A DNA stretch of 64,000 bases from Bactericera cockerelli. Lineage: Eukaryota > Arthropoda > Insecta > Hemiptera > Triozidae. The stretch lies in assembly GCA_024516035.1 (NCBI GenBank), contig CM044967.1, positions 11,702,092 to 11,766,091 on the forward strand, read 5' to 3'. Numbering within the stretch: position 1 is the first letter of the stretch; every line of letters begins with the position of its first letter. Of the stretch, positions 54,990 to 64,000 are shown piece after piece. A model generated the notes under the pieces. It ran no database searches. It was not told the DNA's origin and worked only from the letters and a program-made list of their open reading frames with translations. The translations under genes and the position numbers were made by a program.

Positions 54990-55540
54990 ATACCGAGGAA
55001 TTAAAAAAAAATCTGAAACATTATAGTGGAAGGTGCAACTTAGTTCCATTGATGTTTATTCTAGTGTACGCGCTGTGTGGGTAGAGCAGGGAAGATTATC
55101 ATCGAACTTGTTAAAGTCCGCCTCTACTCTTCAAATTATTTTATTCCAGCATAATTAAAATCAATGTTAGTGGCACGAACGGCAGGTTTTTAGCCTGTTT
55201 TAAGAGTGCTTTACTTGAATAAAAATACGTTCCTTTTCTAATTCGATTCAAGTAAATTGGTTGGGTTAGGGGTTTTAGTATCGCGAGGAGCTGAGAACTG
55301 CAGGTAGTCCCTGCGTTGGACGGTGGGTGATTGAACTAGTTTTTTTTTTGACTTTCTTTAAAGTGGCAGGGTTCTCACACGTGAGCTCTTCCACTCAAGG
55401 CTGGGCACGTGATAATTATCGAATGGTCCAATTTTGTTTTGATAGGCCTGTGCAATAGTGCATTGGTTGTCAAGTAGGCGCTACTGGTAATGCAGGCAGC
55501 GTAGGTATCCGTTGGTTCTTATCTCACCAATGCATGAATT
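54990..55540. other. Unclassified, no gene seen
   Basis: A slightly GC-richer block at 55255-55420 (GGTAGTCCCTGCGTTGGACG, CACACGTGAGCTCTTCC) without a coding frame. Confidence 0.35.
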
Positions 55541-55545
55541 TTAAC

Positions 55546-55640
55546 TCATTATTTGAGCATGTGACATATATAATAATATTACTTAGAGGGTTAGGTGGTA
55601 GAAAATGCTTTGAAATATATTAACCCGCGCCGGGGTGGTT
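55546..55640 (+). repeat. SINE family D, tail fragment
   Basis: GAGCATGTGACATATATAAT and AGAGGGTTAGGTGGTAGAAA, then ATGCTTTGAAATATATTAAC; the complement of the family D tail. Head lost. Confidence 0.6.
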
Positions 55641-55644
55641 ATAA

Positions 55645-56495
55645 CTAAACCATATTATATATTATTAATTACAAGGTCACATGTGGTCTCAATACGACAG
55701 CGACTCGCAAACTGAAGTTCGACAGTTGCGATTCCAATATATGGCAAATTTTAGTTCGGCGGGTTTAAGACGTAATAATGACACCTAATTGATTTATTTC
55801 CAAAAGCTTCTTCGTTCTTGATTCGCTCAAAATAACGTGACACTGACAGTGATTGTTTGGTACTTGTTGTATTAATTCTTTGGAAGAAAGAAAGAACACT
55901 TTTATGCTATGTCTAATTAAAAATCTCAGAGCTGTCTTCATGTTGTACATCACAGACCAGGACAGACACGGAGAGACTGAGAATTTTTGAATTGAATAAA
56001 ATTTATTTATTCTTAAATAGGTAATTAAGTACATTTAAATATCTCAAGCTTATTCCAACTTATTTAGAAAGAGAGAGAAGTAGTTAGTGAGAGAGACACC
56101 AAGAGAGAAAGAGAGCTTGACAATGAATATTCATTTGCGTCTGATGTGTTCTTAAAAGGTTATTTCGATTGAATTCGAAAATCCTCAGACATTTAAGAAT
56201 TTCTTCTGAAAACATTTACATCGTCAACAAATGAACTAATGATTTCTTAAATACTTATTGTAGCTTCGACTTTTAAACGATACAAGACAGAGAAGTGCCA
56301 GAGAGGAAATCGATTGGAGTCTTGTTCAGCCTGCCAGAGTCACATTTTTTTTTCCTTCGTCTTTTTTTCTTTATTTTTACCGAAGCTTAGCATTCCCTTT
56401 TTTGCCTCAGAAACCAACTGAATAACCGAGAACGCAGAAGGATAAAAAAGAAAGAAAAAAATTACAAACAGTCCTAATATTCTCGGGATTTTGTC
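55645..56495. other. No gene seen
   Basis: AT-rich with a GA-rich stretch at 56065-56115. The 89-codon minus-strand frame at 55765-56034 has no domain. Confidence 0.45.
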
Positions 56496-56499
56496 GCTA

Positions 56500-56655
56500 T
56501 CCTCTTTCTTATTTTTCAACTTTTCCCATTAAGGTGGGGTCGGCTTTTTAAGTCAGCTTCAGAAATTTGTTGTCTGTGATAGTCAGAAGCTGAAATTTGG
56601 TTTTTAGTCAAGTGTTGTTTTTCTTTTTTTCTTCTTCTTCTTAAGGATATTACCT
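56500..56655. repeat. GGGGTCGGCTT repeat with CTT tract
   Basis: ACTTTTCCCATTAAGGTGGG, GTCGGCTTTTTAAGTCAGC and a CTTCTTCTTCTT tract share pieces with 2150-2420 and 27900-28036. Confidence 0.35.
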
Positions 56656-56977
56656 GTATCTTATAAATCACCCCTGGTTCATGCTTGGATCCAATTTTGC
56701 TAATTTATTTTATGGGTTTATAAACATGTGGAATAGTGCCTTGATAGAGACACTAGACACTATTCCATTTTTGAAAGGTGTAGTGGCTGGTCATACCGAC
56801 AGGTCTAAGCTTTTTGATATCGAGGTAAAATATTTCATTGACTGACGGAGAATCGAACTCATGGTAAATTAATCATCAGAGCTCGTTTTATGCTCACAAA
56901 AAGTCAGACTAGATCTTAAAGGATTCACTTCGAATTGATTTCATAAGTTAAGTAAAAATAATTATGAAATGTGAACT

Positions 56978-57094
56978 TGTTCAGTGATTATCACAATCTA
57001 CTCCTAAATCGATTCACTAAATCCTACGCTTTTAAATCGGGACTTGAACCACCGGACATTCCCAGGTTTACATAAGTCTGCCGCCTTACACTGC
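56978..57094 (-). repeat. SINE family C, diverged copy
   Basis: TTCAGTGATTATCACAATCT, GATTCACTAAATCCTACGCT, CGGGACTTGAACCACCGGAC and CATAAGTCTGCCGCCTTACA. Confidence 0.7.
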
Positions 57095-57099
57095 AAGGT

Positions 57100-58145
57100 T
57101 TTGATGTATATCGATTCTAGAGGTAGTATATTAATAACTCTATTCATATACTTTATGTATATACGTGTAATAATATACACTCTATGTGACAGATGTTTCT
57201 TATGCGTTTCTAGCTACTATGTGAATCACAATCTGTATAAATTTTCCTAATAAAAACTTCTTAAATTTATAAGTTGGTATCAACACCACCGATGGTTACA
57301 ATTTTATGGAATTAAATTGGCATTCAATGTAACCTTTTAAAATTTACTTACATATTTTAAAAGGACCATACAAAAGTCGCTTACTTCTAGCTGACCGCTT
57401 GAGTCACCCCCATACATCTTAGTCCAACCTGAGGGTTTTATTCACTTTTTTTCTTTTTTTTGTTCCATATGAATCAATCTCAAACAATCCTTGAAGTATT
57501 AGAATTCACTTCAAGAAAATAGTTATTCCTTAAGCCACCTGAAAATAAGGAATAGAAAAACTTCTACTAGATTCTTAAACATCTATCACTGAAAGTTAAC
57601 TTTTTTTCTGGATAGAAAAAAACACTAAGCAGACCTAAAAATCTGCCTTAGGTAGACTGTCGTTCTCGCTTTAATAATTTTGGTGCAGCAGACTAAATCC
57701 CATTCTCCAGTCTTCCATTCTTCTAGAAAGTTCATTTGGTTTTATTGTTTTAGAAAGGAGAAAAAAATTGACTCAGTAGAGCTGTTGTGAAGGTATTTTC
57801 CATTGCCCTGGAGAGTATATAATTTTTCTTTTCTCTGTCATTTTAGAAGTGAATTTCAGGTGTTTTCGTTTGCCATAAGGTCAAATAATAAATGAAGGTG
57901 AATTTTTGGCTGCACCCATTTTACGGCCCAAGGCATGGCCCTGTATTTATTTTTCCTTAATTAACTCTCTATACTCTACTATACTATGAGGCATTACATA
58001 GTTTCCGGCCTCAAATTGGGGCCACAATTTTTTTAAACTCTCTAATCATACGTCAAGACCATTTGTCAAAAAAAAAAAACAAAACAAAAAAAATAGTTCT
58101 CCTGTAGGTGACTAGTTCAATATCAAAAGTTGCCCGTTTTCAGAG
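57100..58145. other. No gene seen
   Basis: AT-rich sequence with A tracts near 58070-58095. No protein-like frame. Confidence 0.5.
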
Positions 58146-58152
58146 TATAATT

Positions 58153-58226
58153 TATTAGTAAAGCGAGTTTGGTGGTTGTGATATCACGAAAGTGATTAAA
58201 CTGATTAACACAAATATGATAACTTT
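58153..58226 (+). repeat. SINE family C, tail fragment
   Basis: TTAGTAAAGCGAGTTTGGTG, GTTGTGATATCACGAAAGTG and ATTAACACAAATATGATAAC. Confidence 0.75.
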
Positions 58227-58370
58227 TATAACTGTTCGATTTCCAATCTAACAGTTTTTTGGGGTTACAAAATTTGGTAATTGGGATTACAAAATTTGAC
58301 AAGTAGCAATCATAGGTAACAAGAATGCAATAACTATGTTGGCCCTCGCTTCTTTTTTTACGAAAGAAAA

Positions 58371-58562
58371 TAATAATAAAATTGCCATATTTATACTGCC
58401 CGATTAGGACATTATTCCAGCAGTAAGTCCAAGACGTATTATTATGTAGTAAAAATCCCAAATGGGAGGATAACTTGTCATGTCCCGGCTGGGTTTCGAA
58501 CCCGCAACCTCTGAAATCTCTGGTGTCACAGAGTGCCGCCTTTACCACTAAGCTACCGGGAC
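58371..58562 (-). repeat. SINE family A, full-length copy
   Basis: Reverse copy with TATTTATACTGCCCGATTAG, TTATTCCAGCAGTAAGTCCA, ATCCCAAATGGGAGGATAAC, GGCTGGGTTTCGAACCCGCA and CCACTAAGCTACCGGGAC. Confidence 0.9.
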
Positions 58563-58930
58563 AGACTTCCTATCCTCTGCATGCATAATGATTATTAGAG
58601 ACGTCAGGTAGTTGAAAAATCAACTGCTGCATTAACATAAGATATGGATTTTTCAGTTAAAACTTAGAAGATCTCAAAATATCTTGAACTTTACTTTCCA
58701 GTGAACTGATACACCTGGTATCTTTGTTCAGATGAGTGTACAGATTTTATTTTATTAGTCCAGGAGATGCTTAGATAGGAGTTTTTATCGTAATGAACAG
58801 ATTTTATATTTAAAACACTTTACGTTTACTCTTACATGTTTGCTGTATTGATACATTATTTGAGATCACTTTGATATGACCTGGTTTGAGCTGAACATGA
58901 TGTGAAAAAGAGGAACTCGCTTTTAGAAGA

Positions 58931-59117
58931 TTTTTTTTTTTTTTTTTTTTTTAATGGTTACTATAATACTTCCCATTTAGGTGCTTGGTCAACTTAAGAG
59001 TATCGGAATGTAAACCTTAAAAAAAGTGACACTAGGTTGACTAGGTTGGTATTAGAACTCATGAATCTCCGCAATATCTGTTGCTAGCGGAGTTTCAGAC
59101 CATTGCACCATGCACAT
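58931..59117 (-). repeat. SINE family B', head differs from B
   Basis: Poly(T), then the family B tail reversed (ATACTTCCCATTTAGGTGCT, TGGTCAACTTAAGAG), then AAAAAAGTGACACTAGGTTG and a different head, GAATCTCCGCAATATCTGTT and GCGGAGTTTCAGACCATTGC. Its sister copy is at 63788-64000. Confidence 0.85.
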
Positions 59118-59227
59118 TATGAGACCATCTACAAAAGTTGTTTTTATGAGTTTTGGTTTGTTTGTTGCGCATATTTGACAGATTCGATTTACACAAAAAC
59201 TTCATGACATAAAGTTAAATTTTAATC

Positions 59228-59262
59228 AGTCAAAACGGAAAAGTGAGAAGTTCTTTTATGTT
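59228..59262 (+). repeat. Family G fragment
   Basis: CAGTCAAAACGGAAAAGTGA and GAAGTTCTTTTATG match the start of family G. Confidence 0.45.
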
Positions 59263-59644
59263 GTATGACTTGTCCAATAAGCTAAACACGAGCGGAATTT
59301 TGTACATATACATCTCTTGAGCATAAACTGAGCAAAATATAATATAGGTACCAGGGTACCTAATACATAAAAAAAAAACTTTTATGATACCTTATAGTAC
59401 TTAGAGGTACGTACTAATCCTGCTACATTACATTTGCATTTTACGTCCTACGCGTATGCTTATTCATAGAAAGGCCTTAATTTATTATTCCAAAGATGTC
59501 ACCAGTCAAGAACATAACAAAATTCAATCACTTACTTTTTATTCATTCTAAGGTTCACTCTTCATTTTACATAATGTTGAACATAATTTTGTTGGAACGC
59601 ACCTTCTACAGGGTGACTCACGTGTTCTTGATAATAACACTCTT

Positions 59645-59831
59645 GAGTGGAAGGTAACCACCAGGCGAGGTTAATGCTCAAGCATTTTCTACCACCTAAC
59701 CCTCAGAGTCTTACTATTATGTGGTCACAAACTCAAATCAACGAGGAAAAATTCTTGCACTGGATATACGATTCGAACGAACGGATCCCTACGCTGCTTA
59801 GATTACCAAACTAACGCGTTAACTTGACTAC
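59645..59831 (-). repeat. SINE family D
   Basis: GAGTGGAAGGTAACCACCAG, GCGAGGTTAATGCTCAAGCA, CACAAACTCAAATCAACGAG, ATACGATTCGAACGAACGGA and TAACGCGTTAACTTGACTAC. Confidence 0.85.
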
Positions 59832-59864
59832 CAACTTTATGGGACTTCCAATCAGAAATGGGTC

Positions 59865-60785
59865 TCGAACAGTGGCGTAGCCAGGGAGGTTTTGTCCCCA
59901 ATTACTTGCTTGCTTTCATGGGTACAACTTTTTGGATTTTGAATCGCTATGGGCAAAAGTAAAGTTACTGACGTTCTTATTCTAACCAAACCTAATGACA
60001 ACTCTAATTTGCCTGGTATTTCTTGGTAATATGTATTTGATGAAAGTAATTAAAAATTTATAAATAATAAATAAATTTAATCCTGTTCCACATCCCTCAT
60101 CAACACAAAATGGCCCTCAGTGTGGTGTTAGTTGATTAAACATAGTTCTAGACTCCCACAAAATAATATAATTCTACAAAAAATATGTTCATCTTCCTAA
60201 TGAAGTGTTTATGAGGCGACAAAATGGAATTAGTATTCTACTAAACGAGCGCAGCGATAATCACCACTCCTATTGATTTTAATGAGGTAAGAGTGCTGGG
60301 ATAGACATTAATCCACCTCGTTTTAGGGAATCGCTCATCTGCTGGAGATATGTTAAAGATTATTGGGAAATACACATTTGTTAGTAAATCTTCAAGGTGT
60401 TGGATATTTTAAATCTGTAAGAGCAAAAGTTAGTCATTCATATCATAGATTGTTACTGTAGGTGCTTTCAGAAATCATTAATTTCTTTAAATTTTAATAA
60501 TCTGACAATAAATCTTTTGAAAATCTTTCTGTTGCGAATTTTAAACGAAGAGGGCAAATAATATTTAGAATAGGTAAAATACATCAATAATCAGTTTTAG
60601 TTTAAACATGGAGATGTGATAAAATAAATATTATCATAATTAGGATTTGTTGAAATAAACATTCTGTTGAAGTTTAAAACTAATCAACTCTGATTCAAAG
60701 GAGGCTCTCTAGCAATATTACTATAATAATAATTATTATACCTGGGTATGTACGTACACACTCGAAGTCCTGACATTTTAAATTC
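59865..60785. other. No gene; short MITE-like motif
   Basis: CAGTGGCGTAGCCAGGGAGG at 59872 is a terminus motif common to several DNA-element MITEs; the other end was not found. The rest is AT-rich. Confidence 0.4.
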
Positions 60786-60791
60786 ATAGCT

Positions 60792-60965
60792 ATACTAGCT
60801 GAAAACCGCCACGGGCAAGCTTTTGCCCGTGGCATACTATTTGGAGTTTAAAATTCTAAGTTAGGTACTTTTTGCTAAATTTCAAGGCATTTGATCCAGC
60901 CGTTTTGGGTTCGGTTGATCATGAATATATCTGTGTATTTATATCTTTTTACGAAGAAATACCTG
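60792..60965 (+). repeat. Non-LTR-like interspersed repeat
   Basis: ACTAGCTGAAAACCGCCACG, a GCCACGGGCAAGCTTTTGCCCGTGGC hairpin, then AAATTTCAAGGCATTTGATC and CAGCCGTTTTGGGTTCGG, a layout common to arthropod LINE or Penelope-like 3' ends. A fragment with CTAGCTAAAACCCGGCAC and TTTTTGCCCGTGGC is at 43690-43735. Confidence 0.5.
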
Positions 60966-60969
60966 TAAA

Positions 60970-61351
60970 GAATAGATTAAAATGAGCAGATAATGAAATA
61001 TGTTATGTTATAAATCGTAAGGTTTGTTAATATAATAAGTTATAATTTATACTTAAATCTTTTCTATTTCAAACCAAATAGAATTTAATTTTACTAAATG
61101 ACCAAGAATCGATAGAAATTGAGTTTAGGAATCTCCACCAATTTGGTCTCTCTCTTCTCTCTATCTTTCTATATCTCTCAAGTACCACTACGTATACACA
61201 CCAAAGTTTCTCTGGATATGAATATTGATTAACCGAAAAATCTTGATTCAGCTGATTAGCATGAGATAGTTATCAAAGTTAATATCGGCCAGACCAACAA
61301 ACCAAATAGGATTTCATCTTGTACAATGTTTACTTCTCATACTTTTAATTA

Positions 61352-61386
<35 letters not shown>

Positions 61387-61600
61387 AAGCCATTACGAAT
61401 TACGAGTCAATTTTTAGGACATCGTATATTAAACTAAATGGCCGGTTAATTATTTTTATGTCCTCTGATCTTGTGCTTAAAGAAATCAATCGATTTGCAG
61501 ATCAGATGATACCTTTTGCTTCCCTAACGGGGGCAAATGTTTTCACATTAACAGCCGTTATTATGTTTGGTTTCAAGACTAAACAGTCTAAAGAGAGTAC
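60970..61600. other. No gene accepted; (CT)n at 61354-61383
   Basis: A 134-codon frame at 61326-61730 runs from the CT microsatellite through unique sequence into SINE A. The unique middle part (about 61400-61590) is open but without domain. Confidence 0.4.
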
Positions 61601-61603
61601 TAA

Positions 61604-61748
61604 AGAGTCCCGTTATTCCAGCAGTAATTCCAAGATGTATTATTATGTGGTCAAAATCCCAAATGAGAGTATAACTTGTCATGTTTCGAACCAGGAACCT
61701 CTGGATCACCAGACCGACATGACGCGTTGACCACTGAGCTACCGGGAC
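61604..61748 (-). repeat. SINE family A, variant head
   Basis: GTTATTCCAGCAGTAATTCC, AAATCCCAAATGAGAGTATA, TTTCGAACCAGGAACCTCTG, GATCACCAGACCGACATG and CACTGAGCTACCGGGACT. Confidence 0.8.
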
Positions 61749-61754
61749 TACCGA

Positions 61755-62180
61755 ATGGAAAGCACGGGACATGCATTAAGAAATAAAGTTTGCAAAAAAC
61801 TCTTCGCTCGTGAATCAGTAGACTTGGTCATTGTCTCTGCAAAGACTACTTGGAGGTAAAGGCCAACGTCCATAAATGATCAGCAGGTGATCGTTTTATG
61901 GCATATTTTTTGTAGCCCATAAGAAATTATGTTGCTACCAAATACTTAATTTACTTCCCTATTTATTTTAAGAGAAGTTTCAAGTGAATTTCGTACACAC
62001 ATGTGCAAAGAACTGTTGCAAGCGGCTGATAATATGGAGAATGGACGGGTACTCAAAATATAAACTCACTTCCCAGATATAATCTTTAAAGTTGGAATGT
62101 TTATAGCCTCACTCATGTTTTATTAAAAACCACCCTGGTTAATTTAACACATTGGCTGCTGCTTGGAATATTTTATTTGA
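61755..62180. other. No gene seen
   Basis: AT-rich, no protein-like frame. Confidence 0.5.
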
Positions 62181-62186
62181 ATTTAA

Positions 62187-62330
62187 GGTCCGAATTGTAA
62201 AACAGGATAAAGTTAAAATAAGCCAGACCGTCCCTTAACTCGGGCTATAGTGCGCTGTGATTAGTTGAAACTTCGAGTTGAAGGCGTGTCTGCCTTATCT
62301 AAACTTTAATCTTGTTTCATAATTTGGTCC
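62187..62330. mobile_element. Harbinger-like MITE, 144 bp, TAA target duplication
   Basis: Ends GGTCCGAATTGTAAAACAGG and CTTGTTTCATAATTTGGTCC are imperfect inverted repeats flanked by TAA at 62184-62186 and 62331-62333. The core (GGGCTATAGTGCGCTGTGAT) is shared with 22687-22824. The three-base TWA duplication fits PIF/Harbinger. Confidence 0.8.
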
Positions 62331-62334
62331 TAAG

Positions 62335-62930
62335 AAAAGAGTCTTCAGGTTCAACGTGATCATTTTTTACAAGTTAACTGATAACGTGTTTTTGGACGCG
62401 TAAGCGGGTATTATTAAACTAGGTTTGCACGCAGATAACTTGCTTCGAAATAGATTTTTTTCTTTAAACTGTGGACCGCTCATACTTTGTGAATCTTGTA
62501 ATTAAAAAATAATAAAATATTATGATAATTATGAAATGTAAGAGAAAAATATTTGACGTGTTATAAATAAAAATTACCAATAGGCTGTTGGATCAACGCA
62601 GTAAATCCGTAGGCTTATAACTAATATAGAACAAATTCTTAAAACATTTAGTTTAAATGATTGAAAATCCGGCAGTAACGAAGCAGACTTGCGAGAAGCA
62701 CTGAAAGGTTTGCCAGCCTATCAATTTCGTAATTTACAATGCTTATTGCTGATCTTAAGTAAGAAGATTAGTTGGTGAACTTTTAACGACCTACTGAACA
62801 GTTACTGATTGTAAACTTGCAGCTAAATAACCATAATTATCGAGCTTTAAACCCTCTAATTGATGTACGTATCCTATCCTGGTTACATACCACTGCTACC
62901 AAATGCAACTGAGCTTTTTATACCCGTACT
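62335..62930. other. No gene seen
   Basis: AT-rich, no named element. Confidence 0.5.
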
Positions 62931-62936
62931 GCGCTT

Positions 62937-63037
62937 ATAATGGGCCGTTTACAGGATGCTACGCGTGAGATTAAAGGATCTATTGCTCCGACTCTAGAAA
63001 TAGTTTTCTGCTGAGAGGTAAGACTAATAGGACATGT
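62937..63037 (+). repeat. 100-bp segment repeated 330 bp downstream
   Basis: ATAATGGGCCGTTTACAGGA, TGCTACGCGTGAGATTAAAG and TTGCTCCGACTCTAGAAATA match 63262-63388 closely. Confidence 0.8.
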
Positions 63038-63244
63038 ATGTAGGCGTATGAAGATACTTTCCAGTTTTACACAACATCAAGCAACATATAACTAAGAGAT
63101 CCAGATCTATATGACATTCAGGCTCAAATTAAAAATAAATATACAGTCCAAATTGGAAGACAGATCAACAAAGATATAGGTACCTACAAACTTTGTTGTA
63201 TATATTATGATGACTTTGTCTACCAGTGCAAATGAATGAAATAA

Positions 63245-63441
63245 TATTTGTGTTAATCATGATAATGGGCCGTTTACAGGATGTTATGCGTGAGATTGAA
63301 GGATCTTTTGCTCCGACTCTAGAAGTAGTTCTTTAATATCTATCTGCTGAGAGTAACGACTTATAAAAATGGATATGTAGGACCTACTTCCAGGTTACAA
63401 GTTAGTACGTCGTCTTATCGATCAAGCTACTGAGGTTGGTA
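63245..63441 (-). repeat. SINE family C split by a duplicated segment
   Basis: The tail end TATTTGTGTTAATCATGA (63245-63262) and the head (ACTTCCAGGTTACAAGTTAG, ATCGATCAAGCTACTGAGGT, 63388-63441) belong to one SINE C. The 125 bp between are a second copy of 62937-63037 plus a little more, replacing the SINE middle. Confidence 0.7.
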
Positions 63442-63444
63442 CAT

Positions 63445-63785
63445 AAAAGTACATAGTTATGTACAATTACACCTTCAAAAATGATCTGAATATGAGTTTT
63501 TATCATCTTGAAAGCTCAATTCCTCCACATTATATCAAACACTCAGACTTGCAAAAATGGACAGATCATTTCAATACTTGTCATAACAATATATTATAAA
63601 TTCTAAAAATTCTAAATTCTACTTTTCAACTTTGCTTAAAATTAATGTGGAATGGACGATCTTCAGGAATATCATTACAAATTTCCTCGCACAAAGTACC
63701 AGAACAAAAGCTGGGAGATTCGCAGATCACGTAACCACAACTCACCTGGCTTGAACATTTTGCCCCACTGAGGCTGGCCAACCAT
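63445..63785. other. No gene seen
   Basis: AT-rich, no named element. Confidence 0.45.
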
Positions 63786-63787
63786 TG

Positions 63788-64000
63788 TGTGCACGGGCTA
63801 TGCCTTGCTGGTGCAGTGGTCTGAAACTCCGCTGGTATCAGATATTGCGGAGATTCATGAGTTCTGATCCCAACCTAGTGTCACTTTTTTTTAAGGTTTA
63901 CCTTCCGGTGCGCTTGTGTTGACCAAGCACCTAAATGGAAAGTATTGTGTCACTCCTCGCCCATTATAGGGGAGGCATACTAAGGTATTGGATACCAAAG
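63788..64000 (+). repeat. SINE family B', truncated by window end
   Basis: Head GGTGCAGTGGTCTGAAACTC, CGCTGGTATCAGATATTGCG and GAGTTCTGATCCCAACC (B-box-like), then the family B tail TTACCTTCCGGTGCGCTTGT, GTTGACCAAGCACCTAAATG and CACTCCTCGCCCATTATAGG. Runs off the window. Confidence 0.88.

Noticed and set aside
58123..58548. 141-codon minus-strand open frame
   Set aside because: Starts inside SINE A and ends through the SINE C tail; a by-product of two repeats.
61326..61730. 134-codon plus-strand open frame
   Set aside because: Built from a (CT)n microsatellite at one end and SINE A at the other; the unique middle has no domain.

Overview
This window looks like a gene-poor stretch of an insect nuclear genome, most likely a sap-feeding hemipteran such as a planthopper (inference). 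It is AT-rich, has no operon structure, and is filled with tRNA-derived and 5S-rRNA-derived SINEs, Tc1/mariner-type DNA elements, MITEs and LINE debris. The repeat vocabulary recalls planthopper genomes, but no species can be fixed from the sequence alone.

Only one gene is clearly supported. At 9221-10066 on the + strand is a single-exon gene for a secreted, cysteine-free, acidic protein of 281 residues. It has a signal peptide and ten near-perfect 21-residue repeats (63 bp each), each carrying one N-glycosylation sequon. A TATA box at 9109-9116 and overlapping AATAAA signals at 10221-10230 make a compact transcription unit of about 1.1 kb. I do not recognise the family.

The rest is repeats. 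At least five SINE families are present: A (tRNA-like head with GTCCCGG ends, 7 copies), B and B' (two different heads on one tail), C (9-10 copies), D (4 copies), and a 5S-rRNA-headed SINE3-type family (6-7 copies). Two large inverted-repeat elements lie within 7 kb of each other. One at 27149-29018 has arms of about 600 bp around a broken mariner-like transposase. One at 31799-33946 has arms of about 820 bp with a 5S SINE in the loop. Smaller DNA elements include a 435-bp element at 421-855, a Harbinger-like MITE with TAA duplication at 62187-62330, and a hairpin MITE at 23726-23901. LINE relics are an endonuclease fragment (7838-8475, minus), a C-terminal fragment (48452-48682, plus) and three 3' tails. 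Simple repeats include a 200-bp ATAGT pentamer array (34921-35122).

Seven further stretches have protein-like reading frames without recognisable domains (for example 23097-23363 minus and 44567-44790 minus). They could be isolated exons of large-intron genes or relics, and are listed at low confidence. The remainder is AT-rich intergenic or intronic DNA in which I see nothing specific.
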